Below are positions 44,791 to 55,092 of a DNA stretch of 64,000 nt, one piece after another. Both the position numbers and the translations under genes were made by a program. Within the stretch, counting starts at the first letter, position 1. The number at the start of each line of letters is the position of its first letter. The stretch comes from Okapia johnstoni. Lineage: Eukaryota; Chordata; Mammalia; Artiodactyla; Giraffidae. The stretch spans positions 93,860,397 through 93,924,396 of the forward strand of contig CM044305.1 of assembly GCA_024291935.2 (NCBI GenBank), written 5' to 3'. The notes under the pieces are model-generated. The model was not told the DNA's origin. It searched no databases and worked only from the letters and a program-made list of their open reading frames with translations.

Positions 44791-45639
44791 TTATATAAGA
44801 TATACAAAATACTAGATTTCTAAGAAAAAGTCAGAATGAGCTTCAAAGGTAGCTTTGAACAGGTGGTCCCTTCTCCTGGCAGCTAGCTTTGAGTTTGCAA
44901 CTTGGGTTTTTATTAAAAGATAGAATTGGAAAGCTTCCCAGATTGTACAGCTGGCCCGGTCCCTAGCCAGCCTGGTGATGATGTAGGGTGACGAGGAAGG
45001 TGACTCAGTTGTCCCGGTAGAGGCCTCATCTCCTGTGAAACAGCAGGGTTGGGGGCAGGGATGCTGAACAAGATGTAAATAAGGCCCCCCCAGAGCCATG
45101 TCCATGCCAAATATCTGAGTGTTGTACAGGTGGCTGGGTACAGGCCTGTCCTCAGGAAGAAAGTGCATAGGCACCAGGGATGACTTAGCTCTCTTTGTGT
45201 GGTCCAGGCTTCCAAGGCAGCTCTTTGCCAGGGGAAGGCACAATCCAGACCCCTGTGGTACCCTGGGTGGTGTCTAGGAGGCAGACTGGGTGGGCAGCAG
45301 GAAGGCATTGGGCCTAGAGGAGGCCAAGGACACAGAGAGGAGAGAGTCAGCCCAGTATTGGAGCACCTCTCTGTGCCACCTCTTTGTCTCCCATGAAGGA
45401 AGACATCTAAACCCAAGGAAAATGACTCAAGTGAACAGCCATTAAAGACAGCCTTGAAAGGGAAAGAAAGGATGGGAGAATAGCTTATGGTACCAAGCAC
45501 CAGGATATTTGAGTTTTGAAAAAGATGCCACATCCTTTACCCAAGATCACTCAGGCAGTGGAAATCCCCAAAGCCAAGTTGGCTTTATAATACAATGAAT
45601 AGTGACAACAGTAATAACAATCACAAAAACAATAATAGT
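44791..45639. other. Unassigned stretch with two overlapping minus-strand frames
   Basis: Frames of 206 codons (44913-45533) and 143 codons (44812-45243) overlap in different phases. Neither has a domain, signal or repeat that I recognise. GC-richer DNA with few stops explains them equally well. No interspersed repeat is visible. Confidence 0.4.
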
Positions 45640-45850
45640 TAGCCACTGATGAATACCATAGCCTGGCCCTGCACTATATGCCTACACAGACTACCTTGTT
45701 TTGTCCTCCAATCAACCCAGTGAATTAGGAACCACTGTCATCCTTATTTTATAGGTGAGGAAGCTGAGGTTTAGAGGCAAAGCAGCCTAGCCCAGGTCAG
45801 ACAAGAGAACCTGCATTTGAACCAGGATCTCTCTGACACTAAAGTTCCTA
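45640..45850 (-). mobile_element. MIR SINE, antisense
   Basis: 'ttattttataggtgaggaag' and 'ctgaggtttagaggcaaagc' followed by 'aaccaggatctctctgacac'. Confidence 0.85.
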
Positions 45851-46023
45851 ACCCCATATCAGAACATATGGCCTAACATTCCACAAACATGGGGTTCATC
45901 AGACATCTCCAGGAGGAGAATTCAGGGCTTTTGGTCACCACCTCCCTGCACAGCCTGGACTCTGAGCTCTGAGAGGCCCATTTAAAAAAAAAAAAAAAAA
46001 CTTGTTCAGCTCTATCATATACC
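45851..46023. repeat. Poly(A) run at 45984-46000 in unassigned DNA
   Basis: A 17-base A run preceded by sequence that I cannot assign to a retrotransposon. Possibly the tail of an unrecognised element. Confidence 0.4.
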
Positions 46024-46260
46024 ATCACGTAACTTACTAGCCCTGCAACCTTGGGCAAGGGCTTAGCACAGAACCTGACACACAGCAAGCACTTCAGAAT
46101 GCTACTGGTATTATTATTGTTATTAGCCTCCTTGAGCCTGTTTCACCTGGGTAAAAATGGGATAATAGGGCCCACACTATCTTCCTCACAGGCTTATGGT
46201 GAGGTCAAGTGAGATGATGAATAAAAAGGACTTTGTAAACTGAGAATGTCAGTGTGAATG
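46024..46260 (+). mobile_element. MIR SINEs, sense, rearranged
   Basis: A MIR core start ('ctagccctgcaaccttgggc') is followed directly by a MIR 3' end ('cttagcacagaacctgacac', ending 'attattattgttatt'). A second MIR middle part follows ('gagcctgtttcacctgggta'). It is either two adjacent MIRs or one with an internal rearrangement. Confidence 0.75.
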
Positions 46261-46489
46261 CACTATGCTCTCATTAATGCATTCATTTGTTCCTTCAACA
46301 AACTTGTCCTAAATGACCATTAAGGGCTGGGGTAGACACTAAGCTGAAATAAACGCTCTGCCTTTGTACCTCTGCACTCTCCCTAAATATCTTAATAATT
46401 ATGTCTTTGTGTACCATAGGGCAGAGCTTTTCACAGATGAGGTTAGGTACTATGCCCCCAATTGTATAATAATATAGATTTAATAATAA
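46261..46489. other. Unassigned, possible antisense L2/MIR remnant
   Basis: 'tgttccttcaacaaacttgt' resembles an antisense L2 end, but the match is short. Confidence 0.4.
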
Positions 46490-47160
46490 TAGGCATTTGT
46501 GTGATCTTGAGCAAGTTACTTAACCCCTCCATGATAGGTTGAATAATGGCCCCCAGAATAGTTAAGTCCTTATCTCTGGGCCTGTATATATTACCTTATC
46601 TGGAAAAAGGAACTTTGCCCTTTTTGTAATTAAGGATCTTGAGATGAGAAGATAACTCTGAATGATCTAGGTGGACCCGAATGCAATCAAACGTATCCTT
46701 GTAAGAGATGGGCAGAGGGAGATTGGACACAGACAAAAGAGAAGACAAGGCGATCATGGAGTGGTGGCAGATTAGGGTGATGAGGCCAAAAGTCAAGGAA
46801 TTCTGGCACCCACCAATGCCTTAAGTGGCAAGGACCTTTCGAGGACTGGATCAGCTGACATCTTGATTTCCACCCATATTACTGATTTTGGACCTCCGGC
46901 TTCCAACATTATTCTGTGAGAGATCACTTCCTTTTGTTTTAAGGAACAAGTTTGAGGTACTTTGTTACAGAGTCATAGGAAATGGCTAGTATACTCTCCA
47001 TGCCTCTGTTTCCTCACCTGAAAAATAGGGTTAATAATAAGATCCATTTCATAAGGTTAATTGGGTTACATGCACATGACTTTCAAACAGTGCATGTCAT
47101 GTTGAAATCACCATATAACTATTAGCTATTGTCTCTTCTATTATGGTTGTTGCCATTGTT
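46490..47160 (+). mobile_element. MIR SINE, sense, split by an LTR
   Basis: The left half ends 'cttgagcaagttacttaacc' and the right half resumes 'tgcctctgtttcctcacctg'. Together they give uninterrupted MIR order. Confidence 0.9.
46532..46993 (+). mobile_element. MLT1-type (ERVL-MaLR) solo LTR inside a MIR
   Basis: Starts 'tgataggttgaataatggcc', contains 'gaatgcaatcaaacgtatcc', and ends near 'ggaaatggctagtata'. The pentamer ctcca is present at 46527-46531 and again at 46996-47000, as expected for the 5-bp TSD of this class, with two extra bases on the right. Only the LTR remains; no internal viral sequence. Confidence 0.88.
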
Positions 47161-48040
47161 GTTATCATCAACAATTGAGCATTTACTATAAGCCAGGCCC
47201 TATACTTTGGTCTTTAGATACATTCTTCATGCAAGTTAAAGTGCTGGAGTCGTAACTCAAGTTTCCTGGATTCCCAAACTGTGCATTTATTTTTCACGTT
47301 TAATTATAGTTAACATTACCACATAAAGGTCCTATGAAAGAAGTTTATCTCCAGCCTTTGCAGCAACTCTATTCTACACCTGGCCCTCAACCTATTATTC
47401 CAGAATTCAGGGCTTCTTGGGCAGGAACTCTACCTTAGGAGGGCAGGTGCTCCTTGGAGAATGAGTGTAGCCTATCCCCAGTTCCGAGCTCCCTGATGGA
47501 AATGCTGGAGAGGAGTGAGGTATAGAATGAAGTACCATTCCTTCCTGAGACAGAAATAGCATCTCCTATTCACAGAACCAAAGGTATCACTGTTTTTCTC
47601 ATTTCTATTCTGAGCATCTGGCACATATTAGCGTTCCATAAATATCTGGTGAATTATTGAATCTCACTGGGATGGTTGGAAAACAAAATTCCATTACCCA
47701 AACAGAGGTTTGGAGGCACACAGATATTCCACGAGTGCACTGATCATGGCACTGGGAGAAATGAGACGGTGCACCTAAAGAGATAACTTGAGGAGAGTCT
47801 AAGGAAGGACTGCTTAGGCAAAGTGTTTGTTGGCTGGGTAAAGGGAACCCACAAGGGATGGTGAAAAATTCTGGGTCTTTCTAGCCACAGCAGGGAGCTG
47901 TTACCACCCCTAGCCAGAAGGAGCAAGGGGAGGGAGTAGACACGGAGCCCAGTGTAAACTGCAGCTATGGGGCGGGGAGTACACAACAGGACATGTGGCT
48001 TTTGGTGAAGGATTGCAGGCTCTGCCAACCTATAACCCAG
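47161..48040. other. Unassigned stretch with a short L2 3' end
   Basis: 'ctgagcatctggcacatatt' followed by 'gttccataaatatctggtga' at 47610-47653 is an L2 3' terminus in sense. The remainder shows nothing. Confidence 0.45.
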
Positions 48041-48396
48041 TGTCTGAGTCTATTCAGGCTGCTGTTAACAAAAATATCATATGGCTTATAGACAAACTTA
48101 TTTCCCAGTTCCGGAGGCCGGGAAGCCCACCTTTAAGGTGCTGGTGGATTCAGAGTCTGGTGAGAACCTGCTTCCTCGTTCACAGGCTGTGGTCTCTTTG
48201 CTGTGTCTTTACATGAGGGAAGGAAGAAGAAGCTCTCTGCGGTCTCTTTCATAACAGCATTAATCCCATTCACGAGGGCTCTGCTCTCATGACCTACTCA
48301 ACTCCGAAGGGTCCCACCTCCAGATACCATCACATTGGGGATTAGATTTCAATTTAGGAATTCAGGGGAAGGAGGACAAACATTCAGTCTATAGCA
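48041..48396 (-). mobile_element. MaLR (MST/MLT1-type) solo LTR, antisense
   Basis: Near full length: it begins 'tgtctgagtctattcaggct' and ends 'acattcagtctatagca', with 'gagggctctgctctcatgac' inside. The flanking pentamers are cccag (48036-48040) and cccaa (48397-48401), 4 of 5 identical. Confidence 0.88.
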
Positions 48397-48401
48397 CCCA
48401 A

Positions 48402-49168
48402 ATAGTAAGGGAACCAGGAGAATAAAGACTCTGTTTTCTCTCTCCTTCCAGCATTAATTCTTCTGCCAGGGCTTTTCATTGACCAAACCCAACCGGAAGT
48501 CAGAGTGCTAAGGAGCCCAGGTGCATCCCACTTGGGTCTGCCTCTTGGAGCACAGAGCAACACGGGGAAGAATGGAGAGTGGATCTGGGCTGTTGTCCCA
48601 AGGTCATCTAGCAAGACCAGTGGTAGGTTGGAAATAAGACTTTTAGTGATTCTGTGCTCATTCTCTGAGATTTTCATGCTTGTAAACAACCTAGCTAGTT
48701 TACTGATGTGCCTGGTTCTTGTTATTTTCATTTGTTAGAATTTCTGACATAGCTTTTTTCCCCCATTGTCAATGGATTTGAAAAGTAAAATCTCTCTAGC
48801 ATTGCTCAATTCTTTTAATTGATGTTTGTGACCTCTCATTTTTAATTATACTTTCCTCAAGCCATAAATGAATTAATCAAGATGATAAATTAATAAATTC
48901 TTTGTGGTATTCCTACAGGCTATACTTACGCACTTATGCAAAATTAGAACTAAACTTTTTCTGAAAGTTTTGGTTGATGCTAAATTAGAAATGGGAAGGT
49001 TCCCCTCGCCCCCCTCCCGGGAGGTTGAACTTAATTGCCTGCAGATATGTTGGCAAAGGACATGAATTCCTGACCTGTCTACTGCAATATTACAGGCATC
49101 AGATCTTTTATTTGCAGGGCTGGAGAGATCTGGCCCTCTGCCTCTGGGCCTTCAAGGTCATCAATATG
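48402..49168. other. Unassigned non-coding stretch
   Basis: A 115-codon minus-strand frame begins here (48384-48731) and partly overlaps the LTR end. No domain recognised. Confidence 0.4.
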
Positions 49169-49170
49169 TA

Positions 49171-49391
49171 CAGTTGAGCCTTGAACAAGGCAGAGATTGG
49201 GGCACTGCCCCTCCACACAGCAAAAAATCTGTGTGTAACTCAGAGTCAGCCCTCCACATGTATGCAGTCCCTCTGTGACTGAGGATTCAACCAACTGTGG
49301 ATCATGTAGTAGTGGAGTATTTACTATTGAAAAAAACCCATAAGTAAATGGACCTGCGCTATTCAAAGCTGGATTGTTCAAAGGTTAACTG
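49171..49391 (+). mobile_element. Tigger/MER2-type DNA transposon, internally deleted
   Basis: Terminal inverted repeats cagttgagccttgaacaa and ttgttcaaaggttaactg match at 15 of 18 positions. Both are bounded by the TA dinucleotide target of Tc1/mariner-type elements (49169-49170 and 49392-49393). About 220 bp, with no transposase, so a non-autonomous remnant. Confidence 0.9.
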
Positions 49392-49429
49392 TACTTACTA
49401 CACACAGATCAAAAGGATTCGCCACCGGA

Positions 49430-49600
49430 TACCTGGGATCTGCAATCAGCCAGATCCGAGTTGGTTCCCAGCTTTGATCCTCCCTTGTTATGTGGCTTTG
49501 GCCAAGTTGTTTCATCTCTTTGAACCTCAGTTTATCCTCTGATAAAGTGGAGGTAGATGTGCCCCTGTTTCTGAATTGCTGTGAGGGTGAAGTGACGTCA
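49430..49600 (+). mobile_element. MIR SINE, sense
   Basis: 'ttatgtggctttggccaagt' and 'ctctttgaacctcagtttat' match the MIR core. Confidence 0.82.
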
Positions 49601-50064
49601 TGCCATTGAGACCTGCATGTGTCGCCTGGGAACGTGGTCACTGCGCCTTGAAAGATGCTGCTGCCCCTGTGGCAGCCTCTCTCTTCCCCCGCCCCTTCCA
49701 GTTCCCAGCCAGCCTGTGTTAAATCCCGTCTCCTAGTATGTATCTTAACCTTCATTACCACCTCTGGCTCGCTTGTGAGCACCAGCCCTCTGAACACATT
49801 GCTGGCACTTTGGCTTGAGCTGTCCTGCATGCTTTCCAACTTCTGCAGTTGTTTTGGCCTCAGGGCCCCATTTCCCCAGGGTCTCAGATCAGAACTCCCT
49901 GTTATAGCCTTGGCCTCCCAGAACACCGTCTTCCCGCCAGGCCAACCACTGTGTCCCCAGAAACCAAAGGGAATGGATGATGGGGTGCAAATAGGGTCTT
50001 CAGCAATCATGCAGTCCAACCCAGCCCCTGACAGACAGGAAGGAGGCTTTGGTGAAATGTCCAG
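49601..50064. other. Unassigned stretch
   Basis: Part of a 213-codon minus-strand frame (49378-50019) that runs through the MIR and the end of the Tigger element. That makes it an accidental frame. No other feature. Confidence 0.45.
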
Positions 50065-50270
50065 GTACTAGCATCAGTCAGCCCTGGGTGTGAATTCCAG
50101 TTCTGCCACCTACTATGGGCAGGATCTTATGTAAGTCTTTTAGCATTTTTATGCTTGTATTTCCTTGTCTGTAAAATGGCAAAAGATAGAACCTGCCTCT
50201 TGGGGTTGTTGGGAGGATTATATGAGGCACTGTTTGGAGAGTGCTTGAAACAGTACTGTGGATGATGATT
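50065..50270 (+). mobile_element. MIR SINE, sense
   Basis: 'gtgtgaattccagttctgcc', 'tatttccttgtctgtaaaat' and 'ttggggttgttgggaggatt' in order. Confidence 0.88.
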
Positions 50271-50967
50271 TCACCTCGGAACCGCCCCCACCCTCAGTAG
50301 TCCAGCAGTGGATCCTGAAGGTATATGCAACAAAGCTCTAGCTCTGCACAAAGCCACCCACAACAGATACGCTTGCTGCAAAGCCCCCTCCATCTTTGGG
50401 ACCCTCTTCCTCCACCCCGCCAGCAATGCTACCCTCTCTACCCAATCCCTTCCCACTTCCTACAACAGTAACACTGCCCCAGAGCTGTAAGGATCAGTTA
50501 CCAACTGACCAAGCATTTGGTCAAGTTTTTCACTCCTTCATTTTCCACTCGTCTTCCTCATATTTATTTGAAGGGGCTGAAAGCAGGGTTTATGCGTTTT
50601 TTATTTTGTATTTTTTTGGACAAGAGGAGAGAACACATTTTTTCTCCTTAGCAGGGTCAGCCTGGTAGCCCAGGAGTTGCCAAATGGGTCCAGTATAAGG
50701 GGCTGGCCAGGCCTTCTGGATTTTCATACCATCATTGCCAGGCCTGCCTGGGTAGCCCCCAGGCTCATCTTTGTGGTGTGAAGCTGCGTATCCATCTATA
50801 GCAAGCCATGAGAAGTCCCCTGTGGTTGTTCTCCAGCTTCCCACATCTAGCAGATGGGGAGAAGCCCAGAGAACAGAAATGAGGTGACCTGCCCACCATC
50901 TCCCAGTCACTCAGTTGCCCTAAAACTCTTAGGTGTTTCTCATTCTAGGAGTCATTCATGGCATGTG
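50271..50967. other. Unassigned stretch, short antisense MIR core near 50850-50915
   Basis: 'gcagatggggagaagcccag' with 'gaggtgacctgcccaccatc' resembles antisense MIR. Short frames on both strands have no domains. Confidence 0.45.
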
Positions 50968-51100
50968 ACAGCACTGAATTTAAGAGTAGGGGCTCCTCCC
51001 CTGGCGCCACCTCTCATCACCTAGCAGATCTCGGGTAGGGAGCTTGACCTCACCGAGCCTGATTTCTCTACTATAAACTAGGAAGGATGGCCACCAATTC
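50968..51100 (+). mobile_element. MIR SINE, sense, diverged
   Basis: 'aatttaagagtaggggctcc' followed by 'gagcttgacctcaccgagcc' follows the MIR order. Confidence 0.65.
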
Positions 51101-51564
51101 ACAGGACAATGCGGACTCCAGTTAGCCTGTGTTTGAGTCAAGGTTGATTGTGGTTATCTGTGCACCTGACAGGCCCGGAGGCTCCCAACTGGAAGGGTGG
51201 AAATGAGACCCCACATCACTCTGCAACCTGCCCCCTATGGCCTGGAATGTCACTCCAAGGCCACTCCCTTTTCTCCCCACCAGCATCCTCAGCAAGGCTC
51301 GTGCATGAGGGGGCTGTCAGCCCACGTGCCAGCTCCTGGGTGAAAATGGCACTTGCCTCCATTGAGTCCTCACTGGGCCCAAGCCCAGACTGTGTCCTTC
51401 TCGGACAGCAGGAGGGTGAGTCTCTACCACCTCCACCAGGGGACTTTGATCTAGTCTGTGCAGTCAAACTGGACAGCATGCCAGAAGCCCTGTGAGGGCT
51501 TCTTTTCCCTGCCGCGTCCCCAGCTTGTGGAGGGACCCCTTAGTGGCAGGTCCCATGCTGCATG
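51101..51564. other. Unassigned non-coding stretch
   Basis: A 115-codon plus-strand frame (51148-51495) and an 87-codon opposite frame. No recognised domain. Confidence 0.4.
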
Positions 51565-52015
51565 CTTCATACACATTACCTCATTTAATCCTCACAAAGA
51601 TCTCCTCCCTTATACTGCCTTCTTTGCCATTGCCACACCTGCAGCATGTTCCCACACTCAAGCCTCTGCGCTTGCGGTGCCCTTTGCCTTTGCCCTTCTT
51701 TCCCTGGGTATCCACCTGATTTGCTCCCTCACCTGCTTCAGATCGTTTTTTCAGTAAGGCCTTCGCCATACCTATGACTGTTCCATGTTGATGTATGGCA
51801 GAAACCAACACAATATTGTAATTATGTTTCAATTAAAAATAAATAAATTAAGGAAAAAAATAAGACCTTCCCCAACTACCCTATTTAAAATTGTAATCCA
51901 CCCCACCCACCACCTCACAACGTTCTCTCACAACATTCTAGCCCCTTCTCATACATGCATAATATTTATCACCATGTAACATGGTACATATTTACTTGTT
52001 ATTTGACCATGGGTA
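51565..52015 (+). mobile_element. L2 LINE 3' region, sense, split by an L1 end
   Basis: Left of the L1: 'tgctccctcacctgcttcag'. Right of it: 'accctatttaaaattgtaat' and 'atatttacttgttatttgac'. This is normal L2 order once the insertion is removed. Confidence 0.85.
51769..51860 (+). mobile_element. Very short L1 3' end with TSD inside L2
   Basis: About 92 bp: 'atgttgatgtatggcagaaa', 'ccaacacaatattgtaatta' and an A-rich tail. Flanks taaggccttcgcca (51755-51768) and taagaccttcccca (51861-51874) match at 12 of 14 bases. Confidence 0.87.
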
Positions 52016-52194
52016 GGTAAATAAATAAACAAACCTCCTCCTTCATCCCAGGCCCTGTACTAGGTGCTGGAAGGGCTTCAGAAATGAGATCTGGCTGCTG
52101 CCCTTAGGCAGCTCCTAGGATCATGAGGTAGGCCCCTGTCCAGAAGGAGAGGAGTGAAAGGAAAGGCAACAAGAAGTCAGATAAAATCAACTGC

Positions 52195-52360
52195 AAATTT
52201 TGACTTACTCTCTATGCTACTTTGAACAAGTTGCTTCATATCTCTGAGCCTTAGTTTCCTTGTCTGTAAAGTGGGGATAATACTAGTGCTCACTTTATTT
52301 CCCAATTATGTTTAAATTCTTCAGTGTCAGAAAAGAGGTGACTCATAGTAAGGTAGCTAA
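52195..52360 (+). mobile_element. MIR SINE, sense
   Basis: 'tactttgaacaagttgcttc', 'gccttagtttccttgtctgt' and 'aaagtggggataatactagt'. Confidence 0.87.
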
Positions 52361-52386
52361 AAATGGGGAAATCTTTTCATAGCCAC

Positions 52387-52770
52387 TGTTGGCTGAATTG
52401 TGTGTGCCCCTCTCTGCCACAGTTCTTATGTTGAAGCACTAACCCCAATGTGATTGTATTTGAGGGCAAGGTCTTTAGGTGGTAATTAAGGTTAAATGAG
52501 GTCATAAGGGTAGGGCCCTAACCTGATAGATTGTGGCCTTATTAAAAGAGGAAGATATCCTCTTTCTCTTTTTTTCTCTCTCTCCACCATGTGAGGACAC
52601 AGCAAGAAGTTAGCCATCTGCAAGCCAAGAGGAGAGTTCTCACCAGAAACTGAATCAGCCAACACCTTGATCTTGTACTTCCCAGCCTCGGAAATTATGA
52701 GAAATAATTTCTGTTATTTAAGCTGCCAATCTATGATATTTTGTTATGGCAGCATGGGCTGATTTATATA
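52387..52770 (+). mobile_element. MaLR (MST/MLT1-type) solo LTR, sense
   Basis: Begins 'tgttggctgaattgtgtgtg', includes 'ccatgtgaggacacagcaag' and ends 'gcatgggctgatttatata'. It belongs to the same LTR group as 48041-48396 but lies in the opposite orientation. The flanking pentamers no longer match clearly. Confidence 0.87.
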
Positions 52771-52784
52771 GCAGCTTGCTTTGC

Positions 52785-53190
52785 AATATGGAGATATGCT
52801 TCAATCACAGAGATGGAAGATGGAATCTAAAAAAGCCAAACTCATTGAAATAGAGAGTAAAATGGTGGTTACTGGGGGATGGGGGTAGGAGGAATGGGAC
52901 AGATGTTTAAGGGTACAATTTTGCAACAAGTAGTGATTAAGCCCTAGAGATCTAATGTACAGTACAGTGAAATAGACAACAGTATTGTTTGTAATCATCA
53001 AACTTGCTGAGAGACTAGAGCTCAATTATTCCAACTACTGAAAAGAAAGGACATGTAACATGACAGAAGTGCTAATTATTGCTACATGACAATCATATTA
53101 CAACATAAAATTTATCAAATTAATATGTTGTACACCTTAAATGCACACAATATTATCTGCCAAGTATATTTCTATTAAAAAAAACAAAGA
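52785..53190 (+). mobile_element. Old L1 3' end, sense
   Basis: 'gtggttactgggggatgggg', 'catgacaatcatattacaac' and 'gttgtacaccttaaatgcac' follow the order of an L1MA/MB-type 3' end. Confidence 0.78.
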
Positions 53191-54429
53191 TGGTAGAACA
53201 AGCTTTATTCCAAGGAATGCACAGAAACAGTCAACCTTGTAACTTAAGATAAAGCATTGGTAACAGTCAAAATGCTAAAAATTGGTGTATACAATATCTG
53301 AGTGCTTAGGCTAAATTTACTATAAATTTTAATATAATTTTATATTTATTTTCATATATATGTATGTACCTTTACACACAGAAATCCTGAGTCAAATATT
53401 TACAGAACTCTTGAAGCAATGGCTTTGAACCCTTAGGTTCACAGCCACCATTTGCAAACTGTTGCACTAGAAAATAACAGATGAGTGGAAGCCCAAATGC
53501 TTAAAATATCTAGAAAGACTGGCTCCAGTAGATCACAGGGGAAGGAAATGCAGGCTTCTCTAATTTATATGTGGGTATTTTCTCAATAAATTCAAACAAG
53601 AAGTTTTCTGAGGATGAACTGAATTGCATCCTTTGGGAGGATTTGGGCAAGTGAATAGAAAATGAGCAAGATTATATTTGTAAAGGAATATGCTAGAATG
53701 GCATTCTGGAATTTCTCTCTCCAAATGATGCAAATTGGTAGCAACATCCTTAAGCATCACTTTTTAAGGTCCGTCAATTGCTGGTATAACAAAACACATC
53801 TATTAAACCATTGAAATTTCATGCCCTCAAATCAATTGAGAAAAATACCTTGCAATATATCCACATATCATGAAAGGAGCTGTATTTTTTCAGCTGTTTT
53901 CCTTAAGCCAGTGAGCAACTCCTTTTCATTTCATAATTTCTTTCTGTCCTTCTCTTCATATCCAGACTTGCCTTCCTAGAGTCCATTCTTCACATATCAG
54001 CCAGAAGAATTTTAAAGATGACCTTTGGACATTTGATAAAGACAACACACGTTGGGGGCATTTGACATGAAAAACACATACACCTTCCTACCTGCACCCC
54101 TTCCTGTTGATTCCTACTTTAATCCTATACATTTTCCCTCTATTTTCCTTTAAAATATCTTCCTGAAAAACTGTGGTTAACGTGTCTAAGCCCATCTGTT
54201 TCCTTTGCCCCTACTCCCAGCCAATTTCCAGTCTATGTTACTTACTGGTCATCACTTTGATGTGTGGTTCATAGACTCAGCTTTGAAGGGCAGTGACATG
54301 GGGAATCATGAGAGTCATTGAGAGCCAAGACATCTGAAGTCAGCACAACTCAACAGCAGTTTACCTACCGGCCTTCCGTGGGCAAAGCACCACACCTGGC
54401 CCAGAGAAGAGCATGTGTTCTCTGCCCTC
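53191..54429. other. Unassigned non-coding stretch
   Basis: AT-rich. A short L2-like piece lies near 53970-54020 ('ccattcttcacatatcagcc'). No gene. Confidence 0.4.
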
Positions 54430-54590
54430 ATGAGCTCTCAATTCAGTTCAAGCCCCAACTCAGCCCCTCACTTGCTCTGTGACCCCAAGCAAGCCCTTTA
54501 CTGTGCTTGTACATCAATTTCCTCATCTATCAAATGTGGGGACTCAGACACGTGACCTCTCGAGTCCTTTGCAGTTCTCTCACTGTAAGA
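54430..54590 (+). mobile_element. MIR SINE, sense
   Basis: 'gccccaactcagcccctcac', 'tttcctcatctatcaaatgt' and 'gacctctcgagtcctttgca'. Confidence 0.82.
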
Positions 54591-54870
54591 GACAAGGATG
54601 CCATGGAATTCTGCCTCTTTACCTTGCATCGTGGAACTTCCCTGGCCTACTTAATGGCAGGGACAAAAAATCACTCGGACAAACACATGTTCAGTCAGCG
54701 TAAGTTAGGAAAACACCTGTGCTCAACTCCTACTCTCTTCTGTCCTCCTAGGTTTGCCTCACAACTCCTTAGATTCTCTCGTGTCCATTCCTTTTCATCC
54801 TGCATCCTTAGACTTCAGGAGGAGACAACAATCAGGTCATCCTCTGAGGAAAGGGTCATAGATATGTATG

Positions 54871-55081
54871 TGTGTGTGCTAAGTCACTTCAGCCTTGTCT
54901 GATTCTCTGCAACCATATGGACTGTAGCCCGCCAGGATCCTCTATCCACGGGATTCTCCAGGCAGGCATACTGGAGGGGGTTGTCGTGCTCTTCTCCAGG
55001 GGATCTTCCTGACCCAGGGATCAAACCCGGGTCTCCTGCATTGCAGGCTGATTCTTTACCACTGAGCCACTACAGAAGCCC
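54871..55081 (-). mobile_element. Bov-tA-type SINE
   Basis: Full antisense copy. TSD agatatgtatg (54860-54870) versus agatatgtgtg (55082-55092), one mismatch. Confidence 0.95.
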
Positions 55082-55092
55082 AGATATGTGTG

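Noticed and set aside
49378..50019. 213-codon minus-strand open frame
   Set aside because: It reads through an antisense MIR and into the end of a Tigger element; no domain recognised.
54507..54902. 131-codon plus-strand frame
   Set aside because: Overlaps a sense MIR and the start of a SINE; no domain.
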